Shown: positions 1 to 8,920 of the stretch, piece after piece
Layout of the letters: the number at the start of each line of letters is the position of its first letter
How positions within the stretch are numbered: the first letter of the stretch is position 1
From: Clostridiales bacterium
Lineage (GTDB): Bacteria; Bacillota; Clostridia; Oscillospirales; Ruminococcaceae
Direction: 5' to 3'
Length of the DNA: 35,164 nt
Assembly (NCBI GenBank): GCA_012519635.1
Contig: JAAYPV010000030.1
Span: forward strand, 1 to 35,164
Program-made: the position numbers and the translations under genes
Notes under the pieces: model-generated
Databases searched by the model: none
What the model was told of the DNA's origin: nothing
Seen by the model: the letters and a program-made list of their open reading frames with translations, nothing else

Positions 1-17
1 AAATATTGGGGGATAAA

Positions 18-1247
18 ATGAATATTAAAAACAATCGAATCATGCCAGTTATTGCTGCAATAGCAATACAACTTTGTCTAGGTATAGCATATATTTGGAG
101 TATTTTCCAAAATGGAATTTCTGATGTAATATTTGATGGGGACAATGCTAAAGCAGGATTGACTTTTTCGTTATTGCTTGCAACACTTTCAATCGGGAGC
201 ACAATAGGAGGAAAACTTCAGGATAAATATGGCTCCAGGAAAATTGTTATCATTGGTGGAATTATATTAGCAATAGGATTTTTAGGTGCATCGTTTACAA
301 CAGCAGCTTTACCATATCTGCTCTGGGTAACATATGGAGTAATGGGTGGACTTGGAATGGGCTTTACATACTCAACAACAATTGCCTGTGCTCAAAAATG
401 GTATCCTGATAAAAGAGGATTAATAACTGGAATAATAGTTTCTGCACTTGGTTTTGGAGGAGTAATATTTACTCCAATTGTTGAGAGATTAATCAAAGGA
501 TTTGGTGGAACTGGTGTAGGTGAGCTAAAAACATTTGCTGTATTAAGTATTGTTTTTGCAGTTGTATGTACTGTTGGTGGTATATTTATTAAAAACCCAC
601 CAAAGGATTATATTCCTGAAGGGTATACTCCGCCAGCAGCAGGTTCAATCAATTCAACTTATGACTACTCACCAAGTCAAGTTTTAAAAATGCCTCAATT
701 TTATATGGTAACATTTGCACTTATGCTTGCATGTATGGGTGGATTAATGATGATAGGCTTTGCAAAGCCTATAGCAATAGCAAAACAAATGGAATCAACT
801 GCAACTGTTGGTGTTTTAGTTATTTCTATGTTTAATTCATTTGGTCGACTATTTTGGGGTTGGGTATCAGATAGGCTAGGAAGAAAGAGAACAATAATGT
901 TGCTCCTTTGTGGAACAGCTGTTTTATCTCTTTGTGTAAACATTGCAACAGGATATTTAATTTATGTTCTGATAGGTTTAATAGGACTTTTCTATGGCGG
1001 ATTTTTAAGCACATTCCCAGCATTCACATCTGATTTATTCGGACCAAAGTACATGGCAACTAATTATGGAATGGTTTTAATAGGCTTTGGTGTAGGAGCA
1101 GTTGCATCATCATTTATAGCGGGATATTACAAAAATGTTGCTACAGAGGATATAAGATTAATGTTCCCAGCGTTCGTGATAGCTTCCGTTGCAGCTGCAG
1201 TAGCAATTGTGATGATACTATTAGTGAAAAAGCCAACACAAAAATAA
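18..1247 (+). CDS. MFS transporter (OxlT/L-lactate-type family)
   Basis: 413-aa ORF with multiple hydrophobic segments, MFS-like motifs (GGKLQDKYGSRK, WGWVSDRLGRKR); ATG at 18 preceded by GGGGG SD. Confidence 0.85.
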   Translation: MNIKNNRIMPVIAAIAIQLCLGIAYIWSIFQNGISDVIFDGDNAKAGLTFSLLLATLSIGSTIGGKLQDKYGSRKIVIIGGIILAIGFLGASFTTAALPYLLWVTYGVMGGLGMGFTYSTTIACAQKWYPDKRGLITGIIVSALGFGGVIFTPIVERLIKGFGGTGVGELKTFAVLSIVFAVVCTVGGIFIKNPPKDYIPEGYTPPAAGSINSTYDYSPSQVLKMPQFYMVTFALMLACMGGLMMIGFAKPIAIAKQMESTATVGVLVISMFNSFGRLFWGWVSDRLGRKRTIMLLLCGTAVLSLCVNIATGYLIYVLIGLIGLFYGGFLSTFPAFTSDLFGPKYMATNYGMVLIGFGVGAVASSFIAGYYKNVATEDIRLMFPAFVIASVAAAVAIVMILLVKKPTQK

Positions 1248-1256
1248 AAATATTTT

Positions 1257-1285
1257 GGAGTGATACTTTAAATAAGTATCACTCC
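1257..1285. terminator. Bidirectional rho-independent terminator between MFS gene and convergent HD-GYP gene
   Basis: Perfect 12-bp stem GGAGTGATACTT / AAGTATCACTCC, 5-nt loop, followed by ATTTTTG on + and T-rich on - strand. Confidence 0.9.
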
Positions 1286-1306
1286 ATTTTTGTTCATAGT
1301 TTAAAG

Positions 1307-2404
1307 TTATACGTTATACATTGCGACACATTTTAGCTTTTCATTAGTAAGGACGATTTCTCCATTAGTTTCAACTATAGGGTACATAAAATTAGCTGAG
1401 TTAATATACAGTATTTTACCAATTGAACCATCTGAGAGCAGAACAGGCTTGCCAATAAGTTCAATTGGCATATTATCAAGGAATACATTTACAATATTCA
1501 AATCAAGATTGGAGAATCGTCCTTGTGAAAACTCATCTAATACCTCAAATGGTGAGTGAGCGTCCTTATATACACGCTTAGAAATCATAGCATCATATAT
1601 ATCAGAAATTGTGGTTATTCTTCCGAAAAGAGGTATCTCATCATTTTTTAATCTATCAGGATAACCTGTTCCGTTAATTTTTTCATGATGACTTCTGATG
1701 CCATTTAAAACATCAGCATCTTTTTCGTTAGACCTTTTTGCAATTTCATAAGAAAAAACGGGGTGGAGTTTAATTACTTCAAATTCCTGTTCGGTAAGCT
1801 TTGCGGGTTTATAAAGTATTTGCGGAGGAACTTTAAATTTTCCGACATCATGGAGAAGCCCTAATTTCACCAGTCTTGCAATATCTTCCTTATCAAGATT
1901 TATCCATTTTCCAATAAGTCCATTAATAATTCCGACATTAGTACCATGCATAAATAAATATTCATCCGCTTTGCGAACATTATTAATAAGTTGAATAATA
2001 GATGCTGCTGAAATATTAATAACCATTTCACAAATTTCTTCGGAAAGCTCTTCTGTAATTTTCATAGGAATAGTGCTAGTATATTCTACGCTTTCCATTA
2101 TTTCTTGTGATTTTAAACTGATATTTTCATAATATGAATCTAAAATAGCATAATTTTCATCTGTTTTGCGCTGATAAAATTCTTTTAACACATGATTAAG
2201 GTACTTACTTTCTATGTATATTCCATCATAGGTTGCATCTAATTTTTTTATTTTATTAATTGTTTCAACTGTAATAATGGGCCTGTTAATAACTAGAAAT
2301 AGTTCATCTTTATATCTATAATATATATCGCATGTGAGATTCATATCTTCTATAAATTTATCCGGTTCAATTTTCACAAATTCTTTTCCCTTAAATAAAA
2401 ACAT
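1307..2404 (-). CDS. HD-GYP domain protein (putative c-di-GMP phosphodiesterase)
   Basis: HDVGK motif, SHHEKINGTGYP motif, DIYDAMISKRVYK; typical HD-GYP layout. Confidence 0.88.
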   Translation of the reverse strand: MFLFKGKEFVKIEPDKFIEDMNLTCDIYYRYKDELFLVINRPIITVETINKIKKLDATYDGIYIESKYLNHVLKEFYQRKTDENYAILDSYYENISLKSQEIMESVEYTSTIPMKITEELSEEICEMVINISAASIIQLINNVRKADEYLFMHGTNVGIINGLIGKWINLDKEDIARLVKLGLLHDVGKFKVPPQILYKPAKLTEQEFEVIKLHPVFSYEIAKRSNEKDADVLNGIRSHHEKINGTGYPDRLKNDEIPLFGRITTISDIYDAMISKRVYKDAHSPFEVLDEFSQGRFSNLDLNIVNVFLDNMPIELIGKPVLLSDGSIGKILYINSANFMYPIVETNGEIVLTNEKLKCVAMYNV

Positions 2405-2586
2405 AATACACCTCGATTATACTATACTGCCATTTAAGATAATTATAGCAAATATTATACAAAAATACAATTGATTTTTTGTTTAATATTTATGTCCTTT
2501 TTGTTTACAAAGCTTTTTCGACATTCGTTACATAATGTATTGAAGATTATATGAAATTATTATGTCTTTATTTAAATATAATTTTT

Positions 2587-2624
2587 ATTCGCTCAAATTT
2601 CACTTATGTGATTTTTGAGCGAAT
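2587..2624. terminator. Hairpin downstream of the GH9 gene (probable terminator)
   Basis: Inverted repeat ATTCGCTCAAA / TTTGAGCGAAT with inner CAC/GTG; no strong T run. Confidence 0.5.
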
Positions 2625-2637
2625 ATTATTTATAGGA

Positions 2638-5070
2638 TTATTTTTTTTCAATAATTAATTTCTTTAATATAAAAAGATCAATAGAATTGATTTTGTTATC
2701 TGAATTTAGGTCAGAATTATGATAAATTATATTTTCCTTGTTACCAAGAATATATTTTTTAAGAGCTGTAATATCATCAATATTCACAATATCATCTGAA
2801 TTAACATCTCCTAAAACAGGTGTAGAATCGTCCATTCCAAGACTTTGGACATATGCTGTCAGGAATAGTAAGGGAGAGTTCATGTAAACAGTATGTTCAT
2901 TTGTAACCCAGTCGTTATCATTTTCATTATAGCATTTTGCAGCAAAGTTTGAAATTCCTCTAGCATTTGAGGCATTTGGACCACCTGGCATATATCCTGG
3001 AGGTACTTCAGGGATATTGTCATTACTGTAAATTGTACTATAAATTGTAGAAATTGAGTTTTCACCTTGCCCAGTAACAAAGCTTTTACATAGAGGATTT
3101 GATCCAAGCACCCATGAAAGTGTTGAAACAGAGAATGCCTTAACGGTATCAGTTGGCTTATTAAGAAGCTCTGATGCTAAAATTGCCCCCATAGGAATAC
3201 TTACAATTTGATTATTAACTCCCCAATAGTAGTTGCCTTGATGCAGTGTATTGCCCCACGCATTATTATTCCATCTATTGACAATTATGTTTAGCCATTT
3301 ATCGTATTCTACGCTAATCCACTCAACTATTTGTTTATCAGTATTATCAGCCTTTAAGTAATCAAGGAATGCTGTAAAATACATTCTACCCCAGATATTA
3401 GCATAAGCATAGGAGGATTCAAAATATGCTTTCATATATATGTAGTTTTTCTTGAAGTAGTTATGATAAATTTCATCTCTAGTTGCTCTGAACAAGGCAG
3501 CTGATGCCCATAATCTATCCATCGAGTCATCGCTAACTTTATAAACATCACTGGCAACAATATTGTTGGGATTTTGTTCAAGGTATATCCAAGCCTTTTT
3601 TGCAGCATTAAGACAAGTTTTTGCAAATTCTAAGTCAAAATTCTTATACACAATATAAGCCTCTGCAAGAGCTGCTGCAGCACAGGCTGTATCATCAGTT
3701 GTGCAACCCATATTATCGTGAATTATGCGTGTATTGCCATCACCTTGAACTCTTGGATAAAAGCCTCCGCTTTCGCTATCCTGCATTTTTAAGATCCATT
3801 CAATTTCCCATCTTGCCTCATCTAAAATATCCGGAATACCATTTCCACTCTCAGGAATATTTGATTGTCCATCAAAGAATTGCTCAGGAAATCTTTCATA
3901 AGTCCATAGTAAATCAGATACTGCAATACTACCAACATTTACATACTTACCTAAATCTCCAGCATCATACCACCCCTTTGAAACATTGATAGTTTTTTCA
4001 GAGTTAGTACGAAAGCTTGCCTGATAATCACCTGGAGTAGCATCATTTCTAGCAAAAATTCCAGCATATTGGGCATCCAAATCTCCCTGACGCTGAAAAT
4101 AAAAGAATCGAAGCAAGTCCACAATCATACTATCGTAAGCATCATTTCCTATTGTAAAATTCACAGAATTTTCAATACCTTCAGCATCAACAGCTATGTA
4201 ATATCTTCCTTTAGTTTCAAGCTCAGTAAAGTCAGCCTTCAATACCTTTTCACCAGAATCTCTTTCATCGAATTCAGAAACAAGAGTAAGCTTTCCACTA
4301 TATGTAATTTTTTTTGTATCTGAATTTATGACATGAAAGGTAGTACCAACATCAGCAGTAAGCTCTTCTTTAAAACCGGATACTAATGCATATTTATTAG
4401 ATTTTTGAACGAATCCTATCTGATTGACCTTTATTTCAGGATAGGATTTTTCTAAATCTGGTGAATCAATTATTAACTCATTAATCCAAAACTTTTGAGG
4501 TGAATTACCACTTCCACTTATAAGTACACAAGTTATATATTTTAAATCAAGGTATGGATTTTTAGTGGTAAAGTCTTTTAATGGAATTTTAACCTTCTGC
4601 CAGTTTGGAGAAACTGTTATGTAATTAGTAATCGGTAGGTATGATGATTCTTCTTGTTTGCCAATTCTTGAAAAATTATTATCCTTTAATCCGATATTAA
4701 ATGTTTCTCCGCCTTTATCACCAATAATATTAAATTCTATATATCCATTTTCTTCGTATTGTGAAAAGTCATGCGAACACCAGCCACGTACAGTTAACAT
4801 GGATTCCCACCATGATGACGAGCCTGTAACATTAACCCTAAGTGACGGTTTGTTGTTATATTTAACATTTTGGTCAATAGGCAATCCACTGTTTACAATT
4901 TCAAGATTAGTTCCGTATGTCCATCCATCAGAAGTTGAACCATCGGTTACAACATATCTAACAAGTTTTCGGTAGCTTAAATCGCTCTTTGAATTTGCAA
5001 CGGAGCTGATACTAAAACATGATATAAATAAAATAATTGATACAGTAGCAGCCAATACTTTTTTAAGCAT
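2638..5070 (-). CDS. Secreted glycoside hydrolase family 9 endoglucanase with N-terminal carbohydrate-binding-like and Ig-like domains and C-terminal type I dockerin
   Basis: Signal peptide MLKKVLAATVSIILFISCFS; GH9 motifs WYDAGDLGKYV and NEHTVYMNSPLLFL; C-terminal duplicated dockerin repeats GDVNSDDIVNIDDITALKKYILG and NSDLNSDNKINSIDLFILKKLI; start placed at ATG 5070 after GGGGGAT. Confidence 0.93.
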   Translation of the reverse strand: MLKKVLAATVSIILFISCFSISSVANSKSDLSYRKLVRYVVTDGSTSDGWTYGTNLEIVNSGLPIDQNVKYNNKPSLRVNVTGSSSWWESMLTVRGWCSHDFSQYEENGYIEFNIIGDKGGETFNIGLKDNNFSRIGKQEESSYLPITNYITVSPNWQKVKIPLKDFTTKNPYLDLKYITCVLISGSGNSPQKFWINELIIDSPDLEKSYPEIKVNQIGFVQKSNKYALVSGFKEELTADVGTTFHVINSDTKKITYSGKLTLVSEFDERDSGEKVLKADFTELETKGRYYIAVDAEGIENSVNFTIGNDAYDSMIVDLLRFFYFQRQGDLDAQYAGIFARNDATPGDYQASFRTNSEKTINVSKGWYDAGDLGKYVNVGSIAVSDLLWTYERFPEQFFDGQSNIPESGNGIPDILDEARWEIEWILKMQDSESGGFYPRVQGDGNTRIIHDNMGCTTDDTACAAAALAEAYIVYKNFDLEFAKTCLNAAKKAWIYLEQNPNNIVASDVYKVSDDSMDRLWASAALFRATRDEIYHNYFKKNYIYMKAYFESSYAYANIWGRMYFTAFLDYLKADNTDKQIVEWISVEYDKWLNIIVNRWNNNAWGNTLHQGNYYWGVNNQIVSIPMGAILASELLNKPTDTVKAFSVSTLSWVLGSNPLCKSFVTGQGENSISTIYSTIYSNDNIPEVPPGYMPGGPNASNARGISNFAAKCYNENDNDWVTNEHTVYMNSPLLFLTAYVQSLGMDDSTPVLGDVNSDDIVNIDDITALKKYILGNKENIIYHNSDLNSDNKINSIDLFILKKLIIEKK

Positions 5071-5284
5071 AAAAATCCCCCTAAACATTACTTAAGTCTA
5101 AAAAAAATCGTACAATGTGAATATAAATAATATTATACATGATTACAGATAAAAAATATTGAATAATTTATGAATTGTAATTAATATTAACTATAATTAT
5201 TTTTAAAATGCCTACAACATTCTACAAAATAATCAAACAACTTGTACTAGAATATTAATTAATAATTTACAGGAGGTAATAAAA

Positions 5285-5593
5285 ATGTCAGTAAAGCTGA
5301 TAGTGGGATCTGAAAAGATAACTGCAATTTTATCAGGTGAAATAGATCATCATTCAGCCAAAGGTATACGCGAAAAGATCGATTCTGCAATACTTGAAAA
5401 TCATCCACAGGAGTTAATACTAAATTTTTCACAGGTAAGCTTTATGGACAGCTCAGGAATAGGTCTTATTATAGGGCGATTTAAGGTGATGCAGGAAGTG
5501 GACGGCAAGGTTACAATTGAGGGAGCATCACAGCAAATTACTAAAGTAATGAGATTATCGGGAATTGACCGTTTAGCGACAATAAAAAACTGA
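5285..5593 (+). CDS. spoIIAA: Anti-sigma F factor antagonist SpoIIAA (STAS domain)
   Basis: STAS motif FMDSSGIGLIIGR; AGGAGG SD; first gene of AA-AB-sigF order. Confidence 0.95.
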   Translation: MSVKLIVGSEKITAILSGEIDHHSAKGIREKIDSAILENHPQELILNFSQVSFMDSSGIGLIIGRFKVMQEVDGKVTIEGASQQITKVMRLSGIDRLATIKN

Positions 5594-5611
5594 TTTCAGG
5601 AGGAAAAGGTT

Positions 5612-6049
5612 TTGAATATATTAAATGAAATGAAAATACAATTCATGAGCAAGTCTGTAAATGAAGGCTTTGCCAGAACAGCAGTAAGTGCATTTATTGC
5701 ACAACTTGACCCTACAATTAATGAAATAGCGGATATCAGGACAGCTGTTTCTGAGGCAGTTACAAACTGTGTTGTTCACGGATATAGAGGAACAATTGGA
5801 ACCATAGAAATATGTGTGAGAATACTCGAAGGTAATGAGGTGTACATAAAAATTAAAGATAAGGGTTGTGGCATACCAGATATTAAACAGGCAATGGAGC
5901 CGCTTTTCACAACAGCTGCACATGAGGAAAGAGCAGGACTAGGTTTTGCTGTTATGGAAAGCTTTATGGACAAGCTAATAGTACGCAGTAAGGTTAATAG
6001 CGGAACAACCATAATTATGAGAAAAAAACTAACTTCTTGTGGGGATTAG
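5612..6049 (+). CDS. spoIIAB: Anti-sigma F factor SpoIIAB (serine kinase)
   Basis: GHKL kinase motifs EAVTNCVVHGY, DKGCGIPD; TTG start with AGGAGG SD; synteny. Confidence 0.95.
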   Translation: MNILNEMKIQFMSKSVNEGFARTAVSAFIAQLDPTINEIADIRTAVSEAVTNCVVHGYRGTIGTIEICVRILEGNEVYIKIKDKGCGIPDIKQAMEPLFTTAAHEERAGLGFAVMESFMDKLIVRSKVNSGTTIIMRKKLTSCGD

Positions 6050-6050
6050 A

Positions 6051-6707
6051 ATGAATAATATGAAAATTCAGGCTGAGGAGCATCTTGGATTGGTTAGACT
6101 TTGTGCTAATCGTTTTCGAGGCAGAGGAATTGAATATGAAGACCTTTATTCCGCTGGATGCATTGGTTTATTAAAAGCTATTAAGGCTTTTGACGCTGAG
6201 CGTGGAGTAAAGTTTTCGACCTATGCAGTGCCTGTAATTTTAGGTGAGATTAAACGACAGTTCAGAGATGGAGGAGCAATAAAGGTTAGCAGAAGTGTCA
6301 AAGAGCTTTCAGTCAAGCTGTCAAAGGACAGAGAATGCTTTATTAAGCTGTATGGATATGAGCCAACTATTAGTCAGCTTTGTGAAAGAGTCAATGCAAC
6401 TGAGTCAGAAGTAATAGAGGCATTATCAGCAGGAATGCCACTTATATCATTGACTGATACTAATGAAGAAGGAGAATCACAAATTGATATTCCAATAGAA
6501 GCTCCTGATGAAGAAATTGGTGATATACTATCCCTAAGGCAAGTAATGAGTAAAATGGATAAAACGGATAGAATGCTTTTATATTTGCGATATTATAAGA
6601 GTCAGACGCAAACACAAACAGCAAAGGCATTAAATATGACGCAGGTACAGGTTTCGAGGCGTGAAAAAAAATTACTTGAAATTATGCGAAGCCAGATGTT
6701 AGAATAA
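6051..6707 (+). CDS. sigF: RNA polymerase sporulation sigma factor SigF
   Basis: Sigma-70 region 2 (YEDLYSAGCIGLLKAIKAFD...FSTYAVPVILGEIKR) and region 4; synteny with spoIIAA/AB; ATG 6051 preferred over GTG 6039. Confidence 0.93.
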   Translation: MNNMKIQAEEHLGLVRLCANRFRGRGIEYEDLYSAGCIGLLKAIKAFDAERGVKFSTYAVPVILGEIKRQFRDGGAIKVSRSVKELSVKLSKDRECFIKLYGYEPTISQLCERVNATESEVIEALSAGMPLISLTDTNEEGESQIDIPIEAPDEEIGDILSLRQVMSKMDKTDRMLLYLRYYKSQTQTQTAKALNMTQVQVSRREKKLLEIMRSQMLE

Positions 6708-6775
6708 TGTTATGAAATTATTTTATGAATAGAAATATAATGCATATTAAATTAGTAGAATTAACACTATATTAA

Positions 6776-6833
6776 TTGACAATATACAAATTTGTGTTAT
6801 AATATTAATAATATTATTTAAATAATATTATTA
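6776..6833 (+). promoter_or_regulatory. Sigma-A-like promoter (TTGACA-16-TATAAT) followed by 28-bp perfect AT palindrome, upstream of superoxide reductase gene
   Basis: TTGACA 6776-6781, TATAAT 6798-6803; palindrome TAATAATATTATTTAAATAATATTATTA 6806-6833. Confidence 0.7.
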
Positions 6834-6854
6834 TGTAGATAAGGAGAGGATGTT

Positions 6855-7238
6855 ATGTCATATCAAAAGTTTTTTATCTGTAGCCACTGTGGTAACATTG
6901 TAGGATTAATTCAGGAAGCTGGCGTACCAATGATATGCTGCGGTGAAAAAATGGAGGAATTAGTTCCTAATACAGTTGATGCTGCACAGGAAAAACATGT
7001 CCCTGTTGTTACAGTTGATGGCAATACAGTTAAGGTTGAAATTGGTTCAGTAGAACACCCAATGGTAGATGAGCATTATATTCAATGGATTTACTTACAG
7101 ACAGAAAAGGGTGGACAGAGAAAGGGTTTAAAACCTGGTGAAAAGCCATCAGTTACTTTTTCATTGGTAGATGATAAAGCAATTGCAGCTTTTGAATATT
7201 GTAATCTTCATGGCCTATGGAAAGCGGATATAAAATAA
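6855..7238 (+). CDS. dfx: Desulfoferrodoxin / superoxide reductase (desulforedoxin-type N-terminal Fe site plus SOR domain)
   Basis: CSHCGN...MICCGEKM Cys4 site; EKHVPVV, EHPMVDEHYIQWIYL, EYCNLHGLWK SOR ligands. Confidence 0.93.
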   Translation: MSYQKFFICSHCGNIVGLIQEAGVPMICCGEKMEELVPNTVDAAQEKHVPVVTVDGNTVKVEIGSVEHPMVDEHYIQWIYLQTEKGGQRKGLKPGEKPSVTFSLVDDKAIAAFEYCNLHGLWKADIK

Positions 7239-7250
7239 CTATAAATAAAA

Positions 7251-7283
7251 GACCCTGTATCTTCTTAATGAAAATACAGGGTC
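7251..7283. terminator. Bidirectional terminator between superoxide reductase gene and pyrB
   Basis: Perfect 10-bp stem GACCCTGTAT / ATACAGGGTC, T-rich flank. Confidence 0.88.
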
Positions 7284-7290
7284 TGATATT

Positions 7291-8370
7291 TTATTTAAGT
7301 AAAACTCTTTCATCACAGTATTCGCATTCGACAATATCTCCTATACCGCGAAAGCTTTTAGGAAGATAGTGCTCATAATTTGTAATACATTTAGGATTAG
7401 AGCATGCAACACCTAAATATGGTTGTCCGACTAAGTTTGGGAAAATTGTTTTTGAATTAAGAATTGTTAAAATCAACGCCATTCTGATATAAACACCATA
7501 TTCAGCCTGTTTAAAATATAATGCTCTCTTATCATCATCAACTTCAATGGCAATTTCCTCAACTCTAGGCAATGGATGAAGAATAATCATATCCTTAGGA
7601 GCGCGTAGCATTTTCTTTCTATCAAGTATATATGTATCCTTCTCGGCTAAATATTCTTCCTCAGAGGCAAAGCGTTCTTTTTGAATTCTTGTCATATATA
7701 AAACATCTAAACTTGGAAGACTTTCTTCAAGTGAAGAAACCTCTGTGAATTTGCAATTATTAACGGTAAGAACATCTTTGACATATGCTGGAAGTTTTAA
7801 ATCTTCTGTAGAGATTAATACAAAGTGATTATTAGGATAGCATGACAGTGCTTTACAAAGCGAATGAACTGTCCTGCCATTTTTTAAATCTCCACATAAT
7901 CCAATTACAAGGTTATCGAGCCTGCATTTTTCCTCTTTAAGTGTTAGTAAATCGGTTAAAGTCTGAGTGGGATGTAAATGCCCTCCATCACCTGCATTAA
8001 TAACAGGACAATCACTTGTTAAAGATGCTGCTTTAGCAGCTCCTTCGTTTGGGTGACGAATAATCAAGATATCGGAATAGCTACTGATAACTTTAGTGGT
8101 ATCCTTTAGATTTTCTCCTTTGAAAACAGAAGAGGTTGATGGGTTATCAAAGCCTATAATGCTTCCACCAAGTCTAATCATAGCGGTTTGGAATGACATT
8201 TGTGTTCTTGTTGATGGTTCATAAAACAGAGTAGCCATTATTTTCCCTTTACATACATCTAAGTAATCCTGAGGATTATTTTTGATATCATGTCCTAACT
8301 TAATAATTTTGTTCCACCATGAAATTGGATAATCATTTAAATCAATTAGGTGAGGAAAGCCTTTACTCAT
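7291..8370 (-). CDS. pyrB: Aspartate carbamoyltransferase catalytic chain with C-terminal PyrI-like zinc-binding domain
   Basis: STRTQMSFQTA and HPTQTLTDLLTL, HPLPR motifs; C-terminal CSNPKCIT...CEYC matches the PyrI zinc site spacing. Confidence 0.93.
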   Translation of the reverse strand: MSKGFPHLIDLNDYPISWWNKIIKLGHDIKNNPQDYLDVCKGKIMATLFYEPSTRTQMSFQTAMIRLGGSIIGFDNPSTSSVFKGENLKDTTKVISSYSDILIIRHPNEGAAKAASLTSDCPVINAGDGGHLHPTQTLTDLLTLKEEKCRLDNLVIGLCGDLKNGRTVHSLCKALSCYPNNHFVLISTEDLKLPAYVKDVLTVNNCKFTEVSSLEESLPSLDVLYMTRIQKERFASEEEYLAEKDTYILDRKKMLRAPKDMIILHPLPRVEEIAIEVDDDKRALYFKQAEYGVYIRMALILTILNSKTIFPNLVGQPYLGVACSNPKCITNYEHYLPKSFRGIGDIVECEYCDERVLLK

Positions 8371-8407
8371 TTTTTACCTCCAAGTAAAATTCATTTTAAA
8401 CTAATTT

Positions 8408-8436
8408 ATTATACACTTATTTTCATCATAAATCAA
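8408..8436 (-). promoter_or_regulatory. Sigma-A-like promoter of pyrB
   Basis: On - strand TTGATT (8431-8436), 17-bp spacer, TATAAT (8408-8413); short 5' UTR. Confidence 0.7.
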
Positions 8437-8495
8437 CATTTTATATACCAGTTATAAAAATATTTTAATTTTTCTAGAGCATTAGATATAAAAAA

Positions 8496-8526
8496 GGCGA
8501 AACAGTTAAATACAAGCTGTTTCGCC
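8496..8526 (-). terminator. Rho-independent terminator of the 86-aa Cys-rich protein gene
   Basis: GGCGAAACAG / CTGTTTCGCC stem followed on - strand by TTTTTTATATC. Confidence 0.88.
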
Positions 8527-8591
8527 ATTATCATTATGTAAAATTTATATAAAACAAATATAAGGAAGGTATAATTTTGCAAAGCAAAAGC

Positions 8592-8852
8592 TTATTTTTT
8601 AGGAAGGTCTTCAAGGGCAGTTTCTTCCTCAATATCATCATCAAATGCACCGTGTATGTTTAGTTGTTTAACAGGGATTCTTTTTAAAGGTGAATAGACA
8701 TATTTGCTACAGGAATAATCCATTTCAACAACTCCACGCTTTTCACAGAGTATTTTATTTCCTTCTCTTGATTTCACTCCATACAGGCAATATTCACATT
8801 TAGGTGGGATATCTTTACTAAAAAGTTTGACTGGTTTATTGAAGATAGCCAT
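8592..8852 (-). CDS. Conserved hypothetical Cys-rich (putative zinc-ribbon-like) protein
   Basis: 86-aa ORF with CEYC, C, C pattern; SD, own promoter and terminator. Confidence 0.75.
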   Translation of the reverse strand: MAIFNKPVKLFSKDIPPKCEYCLYGVKSREGNKILCEKRGVVEMDYSCSKYVYSPLKRIPVKQLNIHGAFDDDIEEETALEDLPKK

Positions 8853-8891
8853 ATTTTTCGCCCCTTTGTCTAAAAGTTGTATTTTAAATTT

Positions 8892-8920
8892 ATTATAACA
8901 CTTTAAAATTGGTTTGTCTA
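8892..8920 (-). promoter_or_regulatory. Sigma-A-like promoter for the 86-aa gene, -35 overlapping the ylbJ-like stop codon
   Basis: - strand TAGACA (8915-8920), 17-bp spacer, TATAAT (8892-8897). Confidence 0.6.

Noticed and set aside
2880-4975. Several antisense ORFs within the GH9 gene (2880-3107, 3432-3626, 3621-3989, 4069-4323, 4658-4975)
   Set aside because: Frame shadows of a clear long CDS, no SD or family resemblance.
5090-5284. Sigma-H promoter for the spoIIA operon
   Set aside because: Expected from Bacillus, but no convincing match to the -35/-10 consensus at correct spacing was found by eye.
8371-8500. PyrR-type or leader-peptide attenuator for pyrB
   Set aside because: Promoter TTGATT-17-TATAAT is followed by a short UTR with no hairpin; the hairpin at 8496-8526 is the terminator of the upstream gene.
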